Positions 52,920 to 61,446 of a stretch of DNA of 64,000 nt are shown here, in pieces (position 1 is the first letter of the stretch; each line of letters starts with the position of its first letter). The DNA is taken from positions 165,248 to 229,247 of the forward strand of contig JACRNB010000008.1 of assembly GCA_016219425.1 (NCBI GenBank). The letters are read 5' to 3'. The stretch is from Betaproteobacteria bacterium. Lineage in GTDB: Bacteria; Pseudomonadota; Gammaproteobacteria; Burkholderiales; Thiobacillaceae. Under the pieces are notes generated by a model. It did not search any database. It was not told where the DNA came from and saw nothing but the letters and a program-made list of their open reading frames with translations. The position numbers were made by a program, and so were the translations under genes.

Positions 52920-54205
52920 ACCACGGCATCCGCGACAACCTCGCGCAATTCATTCACCAGGTCGTCCAGGTGTTCTTCGTCGGCCTCACCCTGGGGATGA
53001 TGCGCACCGTCATCCCCGCCCTGTCGGAGACCGAATTCGGCGTACCGCGCGGCTCCTTCCTGCTGCTCACCAGCTTCGTGGTGGCCTTCGGCGCGGTGAA
53101 GGGGGCGCTCAACTTCGTGGCCGGGCGGCTGTCGGAACGGGTCGGCAGGAGGCGGGTGCTGTTCTGGGGCTGGCTTGCCGCCGTGCCCATCCCGGTGATG
53201 ATCTACTTCGCCCCCTCCTGGGGCTGGATCGTCGCCGCCACCGTGCTGCTGGGCGTCAACCAGGGCTTCACCTGGTCCATGACCCAGACCTCCAAGATCG
53301 ACCTCGCGCGCGGCGACCAGCGCGGCTTCGCCATCGGCGTCAACGAGTTCTCCGGCTATGTCGGTGTCGCCATCGCCGGCATCCTCACCGCCTACCTGGC
53401 GGAACACCTGGGCGCGCGCGCCGGCCTGCTCTGGTTCGGCCTGGCCAGCGTCGGCGCGGCGGGCATCGCCACCCTGTTGTGGGTGGAGGAAACCCTGCCC
53501 TGGGCGCGGCTCGAAGCCAAACAGCACGCCGCCGCCAGCGCGCCCGGGTCTGGGTATCGCCCCCGCTATCCAGCGGGCGTCAGCGCCCGGCCCGACACCT
53601 GGGAGATGTTCACCCTGCTGTCCTGGCGCGACCGTCGCCTCGCCGCCTTCTGCCAGGCCGGGCTGATCGAAAAGTTCGTGGACGCCTGGATGTGGGTCAT
53701 CGCCCCGGTGTGGCTCTACCAGCGCGGTCTCACCCTGCCCCAGATCGGCTGGACCGTGGGCGCCTACGGCCTGGTCTGGGGCGTGGCCCAGTTCTTCACC
53801 GGGCGTCTGTCCGACCGCATCGGGCGGCTCAAGCCCATCGTCGGCGGCATGATCCTGTGCGGCGTGGGCGTCGGTCTCATGCCCCTGTTCCCCTCCCCCC
53901 TGGGCCTCACCCTGGCGGCGGCCCTGTCCGGCCTGGGCATGGCCCTGCTCTACCCCAACCTCTCCGCCGCCGTGGCCGACATCGCCCACCCGGACTGGCG
54001 CGGTTCCGCCATCGGCATCTACCGCTTCTGGCGCGACTTCGGCTACGCCGTGGGCGCGCTGCTCCTGGGCCTGACCGCCAGCCTCACGGGCGCGCTGGAG
54101 ATCACCGCCTGGCTGGTGGCCGGGTCGATGGTGGCTTCAGGTCTGGCGGTGTGGCTGCTGGCGGAAGAAACGCACCCGCGCCTGAACCCGGCGCCAAATA
54201 GGTAG
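52916..54205 (+). CDS. MFS transporter of the persulfide module
   Basis: The 429-residue inner-membrane protein has about 12 helices and the MFS loops GRLSERVGRRRVLFWG and GRLSDRIGRLKPIVGG. The substrate is unknown; translational coupling to the persulfide dioxygenase suggests export or uptake of a sulfur compound. Its TAG stop is formed by the first bases of a GTAGCCTGGATGGAGCG repeat. Confidence 0.88.
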   Translation: MNHGIRDNLAQFIHQVVQVFFVGLTLGMMRTVIPALSETEFGVPRGSFLLLTSFVVAFGAVKGALNFVAGRLSERVGRRRVLFWGWLAAVPIPVMIYFAPSWGWIVAATVLLGVNQGFTWSMTQTSKIDLARGDQRGFAIGVNEFSGYVGVAIAGILTAYLAEHLGARAGLLWFGLASVGAAGIATLLWVEETLPWARLEAKQHAAASAPGSGYRPRYPAGVSARPDTWEMFTLLSWRDRRLAAFCQAGLIEKFVDAWMWVIAPVWLYQRGLTLPQIGWTVGAYGLVWGVAQFFTGRLSDRIGRLKPIVGGMILCGVGVGLMPLFPSPLGLTLAAALSGLGMALLYPNLSAAVADIAHPDWRGSAIGIYRFWRDFGYAVGALLLGLTASLTGALEITAWLVAGSMVASGLAVWLLAEETHPRLNPAPNR

Positions 54206-54236
54206 CCTGGATGGAGCGCAGCGGAATCCGGGGAAT
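54202..54236. repeat. GTAGCCTGGATGGAGCGCAG repeat
   Basis: A single copy of a GTAG-starting repeat ending GGAATCCGGGG has its TAG as the stop codon of the preceding transporter gene. The broken toxin gene follows directly. Confidence 0.75.
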
Positions 54237-54247
54237 TTCGCGGTGCG

Positions 54248-54378
54248 ATGCAAGTCATGGCGGACAAGGCCATGACGGTGAAACGGGACAAGGTGGGGCC
54301 GCCTTCGGGCGCATCGACGTGGCTGCGCTGGTGGAGGTGGAGCGTTGTCTGGCGCTGTTCTTGGGCATCGCCAAGTAA
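54248..54378 (+). pseudogene. Remnant of a MazF/PemK-type toxin gene
   Basis: In one frame the DNA reads MQVMADKAMTVKRDKVGPP, and after a one-base shift near 54300 it continues FGRIDVAALVEVERCLALFL to a TAA. Together these match the C-terminal part of MazF/PemK endoribonuclease toxins. The N-terminal half is missing, its place taken by the GTAGCC repeat, and no antitoxin is adjacent. The frame would be restored by one extra C in the CCGCCTTC stretch. The rest of 54379-54522 shows no gene. Confidence 0.7.
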
Positions 54379-54522
54379 ACCCAGGAGCCTGTCGGGGGCG
54401 TTTTGCAGCCGACGATTCCACAGTCCGCAGACTCCCAGGATGAGCGCTTGTGCAATCGACCCTATTTCACCGCCGATGTCCTTCCACCCGGCGACCCAGG
54501 CCGCCTCAGGTTGACCAAAGCA

Positions 54523-54804
54523 TCACTTCCGGAAGTCGTTGAGCACTGAGCCGTAGGTATCCACATCGCCCTTCTCGGGGCCGGCGGAAGGTTTGATGTT
54601 GCCGGCCTGGACATCCAGGATGACCCAGCCGTAAGTGCCGCCGCTACCCCGTTCCAGCTTGGCGGGAGAGAAAGCGGTGCCGACGAAGCCGCCAGCGTGG
54701 TCGTTGAGGATGCTTTGCCGCATGTCGGGGTTGCTGTCCCAGTCATTGGCGAAGGCGGAAGTGGCGGCAAATGCCAGAACTGCGAAGGGGATGAGCGCTT
54801 TCAT
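54523..54804 (-). CDS. Small secreted protein, unknown function
   Basis: The 93-residue protein has a signal peptide (MKALIPFAVLAFAATSAFAN) and a short mature part (DWDSNPDMRQSILNDHAGGF, GSVLNDFRK). No cysteines, metal motifs or lipobox are seen. It stands alone with an AT-richer upstream region, consistent with its own promoter. Family not recognised. Confidence 0.6.
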   Translation of the reverse strand: MKALIPFAVLAFAATSAFANDWDSNPDMRQSILNDHAGGFVGTAFSPAKLERGSGGTYGWVILDVQAGNIKPSAGPEKGDVDTYGSVLNDFRK

Positions 54805-54996
54805 GATGGACTCCTTGTATCGGTTCCAAAATCGCATCACGTCGAGTGATGCTGATACCCAGTATGGATACCGACCCCATCGAGAACCTGACGTGGCGAT
54901 TACAAATGCGTCAACTCCGCATTCGGGAACGGATATCCGCGCCAAAGGCGGCTACCGTGAAGCTATGACCCCGCCCGGAGGTACTGGAGACGCTGA

Positions 54997-55929
54997 ATGC
55001 AACACGGCCTGAGGATCTTGCTGTTGGTGATCGTTTTGCCCTGGGGCGCAGCCGTCCTCGCGCAGCAACCTGACTGGAGCGCACGGGTGTTCAAGCTGAC
55101 AGTCACCCGCGTGGATGGCGCGACGGAACTGGGCTCCGCCGTGCCTTTGGGCGGAGAGAAACTGGTCACCAACTGCCATGTACTGCGTCAGGCGGCGCGC
55201 ATCGAAGTGCGCCTGGGCGACGCCGACCGGCTGGCGCTGAGCGATCAGCGCGACGCCTACCGCGACATGTGTTTCCTCACGCTGCCTGGACTTCGGGCGC
55301 CGCCGATGCCGATGATCGACATCGGTGCAACCCGTGTCGGCATGGAGGTCATGGCGGCGGGTTATTCGTCCGGTGAACTGGCCATCGGCAAGGGCAGGAT
55401 CGTGGGTCTGCACCATTGCGAATGCGATGGCGGCAAGATCATCCAGACCTCGGCGGCCTTCGACCGGGGCGCCAGCGGCGGCGGCCTGTTCGACACGCAA
55501 GGTCGCCTGACGGGCGTTCTCACCTTCAAGGCCAAATCGGGCGGCAATTTCCACTTCGCCCTGCCGGTGGGCTGGCTGCGGCATGCCGCCATTCCGCCGG
55601 TCACCCCCGCCGGCACCGGTGAAGACAGCTTCTGGGAACGGCCAGGCCGGGAGAGCGGGTACTTCCTGGCCGCCTGCGACCTGGGCGCGCAACGGAAGTG
55701 GCAAGCGCTCACGCATCTGGCGCGGGAATGGACGCAACAGGAGCCCAACAACCCCGAGGCCTGGATGGCGCTGGGCCGCGCCCTCAAGGGCATGGGCCAG
55801 AACGAAGCGGCGGTGGCGCCCCTGCAACGGGCGTTGCTGCTGGATTCGACGCACGCCGAGGCGAAATGGGCCATGGACGAACTGGAATTCGAGCTGGGAC
55901 GCAGCCTGTCGGAGCCGGACGGCCTATGA
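54997..55929 (+). CDS. Periplasmic trypsin-like serine protease with TPR tail
   Basis: The 310-residue protein has a signal peptide (MQHGLRILLLVIVLPWGAAV, with AQQ following) and a trypsin/HtrA-like domain. His is in KLVTNCHVL, Asp in YRDMCFLTL, and Ser in RGASGGGLFD, so the triad looks complete. The C-terminal 90 residues contain TPR-like helices (NPEAWMALGRALKGMGQNEA, AVAPLQRALLLDSTHAEAKW). No PDZ domain is present. The target is unknown. The following 120 bases before moxR contain no recognised element. Confidence 0.82.
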   Translation: MQHGLRILLLVIVLPWGAAVLAQQPDWSARVFKLTVTRVDGATELGSAVPLGGEKLVTNCHVLRQAARIEVRLGDADRLALSDQRDAYRDMCFLTLPGLRAPPMPMIDIGATRVGMEVMAAGYSSGELAIGKGRIVGLHHCECDGGKIIQTSAAFDRGASGGGLFDTQGRLTGVLTFKAKSGGNFHFALPVGWLRHAAIPPVTPAGTGEDSFWERPGRESGYFLAACDLGAQRKWQALTHLAREWTQQEPNNPEAWMALGRALKGMGQNEAAVAPLQRALLLDSTHAEAKWAMDELEFELGRSLSEPDGL

Positions 55930-56049
55930 CCGGGCATCAGGCGGGAAAAGGCCGCCAAGGGCGCGGTCTGGTTCAATTGACGCATACCGCCGCGCCCTGA
56001 CCTGAGCTACGTTTCGTCCCCCCGCATCCAACACGAAAGAGCGCACCGC

Positions 56050-57012
56050 ATGGACCCCCGCGTCGCCATCGCCGCCCTGCGCCAGGCCCTGGCCAGCATC
56101 ATCGTCGGCCAGCACACCCTGCTCGACCGTCTCCTCATCGGCCTCCTCACCGGCGGCCATGTCCTGGTGGAAGGGCTGCCCGGTCTGGCCAAGACCACGG
56201 CGGTGAAGACCCTGGCGGCGGGCGTGGCGGCGCGTTTCCGGCGCATCCAGTTCACCCCCGACCTGCTGCCGGGCGACCTCACCGGCACCGACATCTACGA
56301 CCCGCGTGAATCGCGTTTCCACTTCGTCGCCGGCCCGTTGTTCAACGAGATCATCCTCGCCGACGAGATCAACCGCGCCCCCGCCAAGGTCCAGTCCGCC
56401 CTGCTGGAGGCCATGCAGGAACGCCAGATCACGGTAGGCGGCGAGAGCCGCGCCCTGCCGGAACTGTTCATGGTGATGGCGACGCAGAACCCGCTGGAAC
56501 AGGCCGGCACCTACCCCTTGCCCGAGGCGCAACTCGACCGTTTTCTGCTCCACGTCCGCCTGGACTACCCCAGCGCCGACGAAGAGGTGGAGATCCTGCG
56601 CCGCGACCGCGCCCTGCACCTCTCGGACGGCAAGGCGCATCTCGCCCCCGTGCTCGACGTAGCCGCTGTGCTGGCGGCGCGGGAGGAAGTGGCGCGGGTG
56701 CATCTGGCGGAAGCGGTGGAGGCCTGGATCGTCGCCCTGGTGCGCGCCACCCGCACGGCGGGGGCGTGGAACCCGGCTTGGCAAGGCGCGGTGGAAGTCG
56801 GCGCCAGCCCCCGCGCCGCCCTCGCCATTGCCCACGCCGCCGCCGCGCTGGCCTGGATGCGCGGACGCGACTACGTCACCCCGGACGACGTGCGCGAGGT
56901 CGCCCCCGACTGCCTGCGCCACCGTCTGGTCATGGGCCTGGACGCCCGCCTCCAGGGCCTGGAGCGGGACGCCCTCATCCAGGGCCTGCTGGACGCGGTC
57001 CCCGCGCCGTGA
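56050..57012 (+). CDS. MoxR-family AAA+ ATPase
   Basis: The 320-residue ATPase has Walker A EGLPGLAKTTAVKTLA, Walker B IILADEINRAPAKVQSALLE and sensor motif MATQNPLEQAGTYPLPEAQL. MoxR proteins work as chaperones with von Willebrand A (VWA) partners. It heads a seven-gene operon with DUF58, DUF4381, two VWA proteins, a TPR protein and BatD. It overlaps the next gene by four bases (GTGA). Confidence 0.95.
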   Translation: MDPRVAIAALRQALASIIVGQHTLLDRLLIGLLTGGHVLVEGLPGLAKTTAVKTLAAGVAARFRRIQFTPDLLPGDLTGTDIYDPRESRFHFVAGPLFNEIILADEINRAPAKVQSALLEAMQERQITVGGESRALPELFMVMATQNPLEQAGTYPLPEAQLDRFLLHVRLDYPSADEEVEILRRDRALHLSDGKAHLAPVLDVAAVLAAREEVARVHLAEAVEAWIVALVRATRTAGAWNPAWQGAVEVGASPRAALAIAHAAAALAWMRGRDYVTPDDVREVAPDCLRHRLVMGLDARLQGLERDALIQGLLDAVPAP

Positions 57013-58070
57013 AGATGTCGCCAAAGCCCCTCCCCCTTGAGGAGGGAGGAGTTGGGGAGAGGGTGGCGGCGGCGCAAGCCGCCATCGTGCGTCTATTCAG
57101 AAAAACGCAAAGGCCCACCCTCTCCCCGGCGCTCCCTCCTCAAGGGGGAGGGAGCGCCCTGCTCACGCCTGCCGAGATCACCGCCCTCGCCGCCCAGGCC
57201 CGCCTGTTGGCGCGCCTGCCGCAGCGCCGCGAGGTGCACGACCACCACGCCGGAGACTGGCCTTCGGCGCGCCTCGGGCGCGGGCTGGACTTCGAGGAAT
57301 CGCGCCCCTACGCCCCCGGCGACGACATCCGCGACATGGACTGGCGCACCACCGCGCGCCTCTCGCACCTGTATGTAAAGACCTACCGCGAAGAACGCCA
57401 GCCGGTGCTGCATCTGGTGGTGGATCGCGGCCCCGCCATGCGCTTCGGCACCCGTCGCCGCCTCAAGGCGACCCAGGCCGCGCGCCTCGCCGCCCTGGTC
57501 GCCTTCGCCGCCGCCGAACGCAACGCCGCCGTCTCCGCCAGCTTCTGGGAAGCCCAGGACCACGACCTCCCCCCCGCCCACGGACGCCACGCCGCCCTCG
57601 CCATCGCCCGCGCCGCCGCCGCGCCCTGCCCACCCCTCCCCCCCCGGGGGAGGGGTGGGGGAGCAACACCCGCCAACCCACCCGCGCAAGAACACCGCCT
57701 CGCCCGCCTCGCCGCCGACCTCCCGCGCGGTGCGCGCGTCCTGTTGCTCACCGACCTCTCCTGGCTGGAAGACCGCCACGCCCCCGCCCTGGCGCGCCTG
57801 GGCGAACGCTGCGACGTACAGGTACTGCAAATCGTCGATGCGGCGGAACGCGCCCTGCCGGACATCGGCCTGGCCCAGGTGCTGGACCTCGCCCGCGCCC
57901 GCCCGCGCTGGCTCGACACCCGCGCCAGCGCCGCCGCCCACGCCCAGGCCTTCCAGGCGCGCCAGGAATATCTGACCGGGCTGCTCGCTCGCGCCGGCAT
58001 CGCCCACCGCCTGGTCGGGGCGGAGGAAGAGGCGCTGCTGCCTTGTCTCACCCTGGAAAACCATGCCTGA
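57009..58070 (+). CDS. DUF58 protein
   Basis: The 353-residue protein has the DUF58 signature (GRGLDFEESRPYAPGDDIRD, MDWRTTARLSHLYVKTYREE) in a cytoplasmic VWA-like domain. The GTG start overlaps the moxR stop. The first 50 or so residues (KPLPLEEGGVGERVAAAQAA and on) are encoded by a CCCTCCCCC-type repeat pair, and a second repeat at 57629-57662 encodes CPPLPPRGRGGG inside the VWA domain. The core resumes at LLTPAEITALAAQARLL, so the original start may have been there. Confidence 0.88.
   Translation: MKMSPKPLPLEEGGVGERVAAAQAAIVRLFRKTQRPTLSPALPPQGGGSALLTPAEITALAAQARLLARLPQRREVHDHHAGDWPSARLGRGLDFEESRPYAPGDDIRDMDWRTTARLSHLYVKTYREERQPVLHLVVDRGPAMRFGTRRRLKATQAARLAALVAFAAAERNAAVSASFWEAQDHDLPPAHGRHAALAIARAAAAPCPPLPPRGRGGGATPANPPAQEHRLARLAADLPRGARVLLLTDLSWLEDRHAPALARLGERCDVQVLQIVDAAERALPDIGLAQVLDLARARPRWLDTRASAAAHAQAFQARQEYLTGLLARAGIAHRLVGAEEEALLPCLTLENHA
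57027..57154. repeat. CCCTCCCCC-type paired repeat in DUF58 N-terminal coding region
   Basis: The left arm CCCCTCCCCCTTGAGGAGGG and the right arm CCCTCCTCAAGGGGGAGGGA face each other, the same family as 26538 and 34513. It is read through in frame. Confidence 0.88.
57629..57662. repeat. Internal palindrome in the DUF58 gene
   Basis: CCCACCCCTCCCCCCCCGGG pairs with GGGGGAGGGGTGGGG as a near-perfect palindrome. It encodes a Pro/Gly/Arg-rich loop in a domain that otherwise has short loops. Confidence 0.8.
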
Positions 58071-58509
58071 CCCGCACAAAGACCTGGCCCCCATCATCGA
58101 ACCGCCGTTTCCGCCCGTCCCGGTTGCGGAATTTCCCTGGCTGCCGGCAACAAGCCTGGTCCTCCTCGCACTGCTGGCCCTGGGCCTCTGGCTCTGGCGG
58201 CGCGGGGCCACACGCCGCGCCCTGCGCCGCCTGGCGCACGCCCCCGACCCCATCGCCGCCGCCCACGCCCTGGCGCGTCTCAGTGTCCAGATCGCCCCGC
58301 CCATGCCGCAGACCTGGAAGCGCGAACTCGAACGCCTGCGCTTCGGCCCCCCCGCCGACGATGGCGCCAGCACCCTGGCGCGCCTGTGCGAAGCCGCCCT
58401 CGACGCCAGCCCCCGCGCCCTCCCCCTTTGCACAAGGGGGAAGGAGGGGGATTTGACCCCGGCAGACGCCAGCCCCCCTTTTTCAAAGGGGGGGGACGCG
58501 CCGCGCTGA
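58063..58509 (+). CDS. DUF4381 membrane protein
   Basis: The 148-residue protein has a short periplasmic start (EPPFPPVPVAEFPWLP), one TM helix (TSLVLLALLALGLWLW) and a cytoplasmic helical domain (IAAAHALARLSVQIAP). This fits DUF4381, found between DUF58 and VWA genes in Bat operons. The last 25-30 residues (LPLCTRGKEGDLTPADASPP) come from a CCCCCTTT repeat, so the native C terminus was probably altered. It overlaps the DUF58 stop by eight bases. Confidence 0.82.
   Translation: MPDPHKDLAPIIEPPFPPVPVAEFPWLPATSLVLLALLALGLWLWRRGATRRALRRLAHAPDPIAAAHALARLSVQIAPPMPQTWKRELERLRFGPPADDGASTLARLCEAALDASPRALPLCTRGKEGDLTPADASPPFSKGGDAPR
58422..58494. repeat. CCCCCTTTGCACAAGGGGG repeat pair in DUF4381 3' end
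   Basis: Two palindromes (58422-58440 and 58473-58494) of the same family as 27642 and 32685 lie inside the coding region. A further GC-rich hairpin with CGCTTTGCTCG follows in the 58510-58592 gap. Confidence 0.82.
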
Positions 58510-58592
58510 GATGAAACAGCCCCCTTACTCGCTTTGCTCGTTTCCCCCCGAGGGGGAGGTCAGTTCCTTCGGGACGGCCGTGCGGAACTGAC

Positions 58593-59558
58593 ATGGAACT
58601 CGCCGCCCCCCTCTGGCTCCTGCTGCTGCCCCTCCCCCTGGTCTGGGGCGCGCTCGCCTGGCGTAGCGCCGCCGAAGGCGAGCCCCAGAGCGCACTGCCG
58701 CGCCACCCCGGCCTGTCCGACCTGGACGCCGCCACGCCCCCCGGCCCGCGCCTGCCTGTCCTGCTCACCGCCCTGGGGTTCGCGCTCCTGGTCCTCGCCC
58801 TGGCCCAACCGCGCCAGATCGGCGTCTGGATCACCCCGCCGCCGGAAGGCCGCGACATCGCACTGGTGATCGACACCTCCCTCACCATGAGCATCGACGA
58901 CTTTGAACAACAGGGCCGCAAGGTTGCCCGCCTCACCGTGCTCAAGGCCGCCCTGGCGCGCTTTGTCGCCGCCCGCCCGCACGACCGCATCGGCCTCCTG
59001 GCGTTCGGGGCCGAGGCCGCCACCCTCACCCCGCCCACCTTCGACCACGCCCACGTCCAGGCCCAACTCGCGCGTCTGCAAGTCGGCATGGCGGGGGAAA
59101 ACACCGCCCTGGGCGACGCCCTGGGGCTGGCGCTCAAAGACCTGAAGCAACACCGCCTGCGCCCTGCGATCCTCCTCGCCAGCGACGGCGAGCCTTCCAA
59201 CACCGGCGACATGACCCCCGCCGAGGCGGTGGCCGTGGCGCGCCAACTGGGGGCGGCCATCCACACCCTGCAAGTCGGCAGCGACCTGTTCGCCGCAGGC
59301 CGCAGCGCCCCGCCGCCAGAGGCCGATCCTCAACCGGGGCTGGCCGACATCGCCCGCCTCACCGGCGGCCAGTACGCCCAGGCCAGGGACGCCAACGATG
59401 TGGAGACCATGATCCGCGCCGTGGACCGGCACGAAAAAACCCTGGCCCGCCCGGCGCGGGAACGGGAGACGCGCGAGTGGTATCTGCTGCCCCTGCTGCT
59501 GGGCGCGTCCAGCCTCACCCTGGCGCGCGTACTGGCGCTGCGTGGGGGGCGGGCATGA
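58593..59558 (+). CDS. VWA-domain membrane protein (BatA-like)
   Basis: The 321-residue protein has N-terminal helices (APLWLLLLPLPLVWGALAW, LTALGFALLVLALAQPRQIG), a VWA domain with the metal-site motif DIALVIDTSLTMSIDD and AILLASDGEPSNTGD, and a C-terminal TM (WYLLPLLLGASSLTLARVLA). This is the BatA layout. It overlaps the next VWA gene by four bases (ATGA). Role: probable envelope complex with MoxR; linked to stress tolerance in other bacteria. Confidence 0.9.
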   Translation: MELAAPLWLLLLPLPLVWGALAWRSAAEGEPQSALPRHPGLSDLDAATPPGPRLPVLLTALGFALLVLALAQPRQIGVWITPPPEGRDIALVIDTSLTMSIDDFEQQGRKVARLTVLKAALARFVAARPHDRIGLLAFGAEAATLTPPTFDHAHVQAQLARLQVGMAGENTALGDALGLALKDLKQHRLRPAILLASDGEPSNTGDMTPAEAVAVARQLGAAIHTLQVGSDLFAAGRSAPPPEADPQPGLADIARLTGGQYAQARDANDVETMIRAVDRHEKTLARPARERETREWYLLPLLLGASSLTLARVLALRGGRA

Positions 59559-60592
59559 ACCTGGACCCCGTGAGCTGGGCCACGCCCTGGGCCGCCCTGC
59601 TGCTGCTGGCGCCGCTCTTCCAGGCGCTGCTCGCCCGCCGCGCGCGCCAGCGCCTGGAGCGCTGGGCCGAACCCCACCTGCACCCCTGGGCGCTGGAGGC
59701 GCGGCCCCGCACCCATGACCGGCGGCGTTGGCTGGCCTGGCCCGCCTGGGCGCTGCTGGCCCTGGCCGCCGCCGGGCCGCGCCAGCCGCTGGACCTGCCG
59801 CCGGGCGAGCGCGCCCAGCCGCGCCACGACCTCACCCTCATGGCGCTGCTGGATGTCTCCGCCTCCATGGCCGCCGCCGACACCGCCCCCACCCGCCTGG
59901 AACGCGCGCGTCTGGAACTGACGGACCTGAGCCGACGCCTGCGCGGTGAGCGCATCGGCCTGCTGCTCTATGCCGGCGAGGCGGGCCTGCTGCTGCCCCC
60001 CAGCGACGACCCCGCCCTGTTCGCCCGCGCCCTGGCCCAGGCCGGGCCGGACCTGCTGGAGAAACCCGGCACGAATCTGGCGGCGGCCCTGGCATTGGCG
60101 CTCCCCCCCGTAGGGCCGGATTCATCCGGCCAGACGACGGGAGGACAGAGGTCCGTCCCCCAGGCCGTGCTCCTGCTCACCGACGCCGAGACCGGCAGCC
60201 TTACCGACGCCGCCCGCGCCGCCGCGCAACGGCTGGGCGCGGCGCACATCCCCCTCTACATCCTGGGCCTGGGCACGGAGGCAGGCGCGCCCATCCCCCT
60301 GCCGGACGGCGGTTTTGCAGAAGCCGACGGCGTCCAGGTGCAAAGTCGCGCCGACCCCGCCGCCTGGCGCGCCCTGGCCCGCGCCAGCGGGGGCGAGTAC
60401 GTCCCGGTGCAGGACGGCGACGGCGATTGGGCCGCCCTCTATGACCAGGGCATCGCCCGCCTGCCGGGCCGCCCCGTGCCGGCGGAACGCGCCCGCGCCT
60501 GGCGCAGGCTGCATCACGGGCCCCTGGCGGCGGCGCTGCTGCTGTTCGCGGCGGCGTGGTGGCCGTCCTCACGTCCGCGGGAGAGCCGATGA
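59555..60592 (+). CDS. VWA-domain membrane protein (BatB-like)
   Basis: The 345-residue protein has the BatB layout: two N-terminal helices, a VWA domain with the complete metal motif DVSASM (LTLMALLDVSASMAAADTAP), VLLLTDAETGSLTDA, and a TM at the C terminus (LAAALLLFAAAWW). The segment PPVGPDSSGQTTGGQRSVPQ within the VWA domain is encoded by a GTAGGGCCGG repeat at 60110-60135 and looks like a loop insertion. Confidence 0.88.
   Translation: MNLDPVSWATPWAALLLLAPLFQALLARRARQRLERWAEPHLHPWALEARPRTHDRRRWLAWPAWALLALAAAGPRQPLDLPPGERAQPRHDLTLMALLDVSASMAAADTAPTRLERARLELTDLSRRLRGERIGLLLYAGEAGLLLPPSDDPALFARALAQAGPDLLEKPGTNLAAALALALPPVGPDSSGQTTGGQRSVPQAVLLLTDAETGSLTDAARAAAQRLGAAHIPLYILGLGTEAGAPIPLPDGGFAEADGVQVQSRADPAAWRALARASGGEYVPVQDGDGDWAALYDQGIARLPGRPVPAERARAWRRLHHGPLAAALLLFAAAWWPSSRPRESR
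60110..60135. repeat. Intragenic GTAGGGCCGG palindrome
   Basis: The perfect palindrome GGCCGGATTCATCCGGCC (60114-60131) is the same family as the repeat at 5057, again in frame inside a gene. Confidence 0.85.
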
Positions 60593-60811
60593 GCCGCCAC
60601 ACGCAAACCGCCGAGACGAGCTGTAGGAGCCCGGCTGTGCCGGGCGATTCCACCTTTGCATGCGTCGCATCGCCCGGCACAGCCGGGCTCCTACGAGGGC
60701 TGCTGCGCCTGCTTTTTGCGGGAGAGCCGATGAGCCGCCGCGCGCAAACCGCCGAGACGTGCGATTCCACCTTTGCCGGCGTCGCATCGCCCGGCGTAGC
60801 CGGGCTCCTAC
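60577..60811. repeat. 141-bp direct duplication with GTAGGAGCCCGGC repeats
   Basis: GCGGGAGAGCCGATGAGCCG...CGAGACG occurs at 60577 and again at 60718, exactly 141 bases (47 codons) apart, each with an in-frame ATG. Between them is an inverted GTAGGAGCCCGGCTGTGCCG pair (60623-60694), and a third half-copy (60786-60811) follows. Confidence 0.88.
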
Positions 60812-61446
60812 AGGGGGTGCTGTGCCTGTTTTTTGTTCTTCCTGCCCACGCCGGTCCCTGGCTCGACCAGATGCAGGGCGGCGTCGCCTCCTGGCAGGCC
60901 AGGGACTACGCCGCCGCCGGACGCCAGTTCAGCGCTGCCCTGCTGCTGGCGGGCAACGAGCGCGAACGCGCCGACGCCCTCTACAACCTGGGCGGCGCCC
61001 ACTACGCCCAGGGGCGCTGGGGCGTTGCCGTGGAGGCGTATCAGACTGTGCTGCGCGCCCGTCCCGGCGACCCGCGCGCCAGTGCCAACCTGGCCGAGGC
61101 GCAGCGTCAGGCCGCGCGCTTCCGCAACAGCAACCCCGCCGCCAGCGACCTGCGCGGACGCCGGGGCCAGCTCATGCAGGGCGTGGTGAACCTGGATTGG
61201 GAGCGCGAAAGCGCGGTGAAGGAGTTGGCAACGAAACCCGGCGGAACCCTGACGGATCGCACCCAGGCCGATGCCGCTCAACTCAACGCCCAGGCTGCCG
61301 CCCAGGCGCAGGTGGCGGCGGATGCGCGCCGCCTGCAATCCGGCCTGCGCAAGCTGGAGTGGCTGCAAGAGCGTCCCCGCACCCTGCTGCGCGGCTTGTT
61401 GCAGCAGGACAGGGGCGCGGCGGCGCAGGAGGGGAACCCGTGGTGA
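60589..61446 (+). CDS. TPR protein (BatC-like) with repeat-encoded leader
   Basis: With the ATG at 60589 (overlapping the BatB stop) the protein has 285 residues; the duplicated ATG at 60730 gives 238. The hydrophobic signal core GLLQGVLCLFFVLPAHAG is preceded by 40-80 residues encoded by repeats (SPAVPGDSTFACVASPGTAG). The mature part has TPR helices (ALYNLGGAHYAQGRWGVAVE, AYQTVLRARPGDPRASANLA) and a charged tail. It likely scaffolds the Bat complex in the periplasm or at the membrane. Which ATG is used is uncertain; the second is closer to a normal signal peptide. Confidence 0.82.
   Translation: MSRHTQTAETSCRSPAVPGDSTFACVASPGTAGLLRGLLRLLFAGEPMSRRAQTAETCDSTFAGVASPGVAGLLQGVLCLFFVLPAHAGPWLDQMQGGVASWQARDYAAAGRQFSAALLLAGNERERADALYNLGGAHYAQGRWGVAVEAYQTVLRARPGDPRASANLAEAQRQAARFRNSNPAASDLRGRRGQLMQGVVNLDWERESAVKELATKPGGTLTDRTQADAAQLNAQAAAQAQVAADARRLQSGLRKLEWLQERPRTLLRGLLQQDRGAAAQEGNPW

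Noticed and set aside
56766-57008. An N-terminal extension of the DUF58 gene inside moxR
   Set aside because: It has the Arg/Pro-rich composition of a shadow frame; the GTG at 57009 gives a standard four-base overlap.
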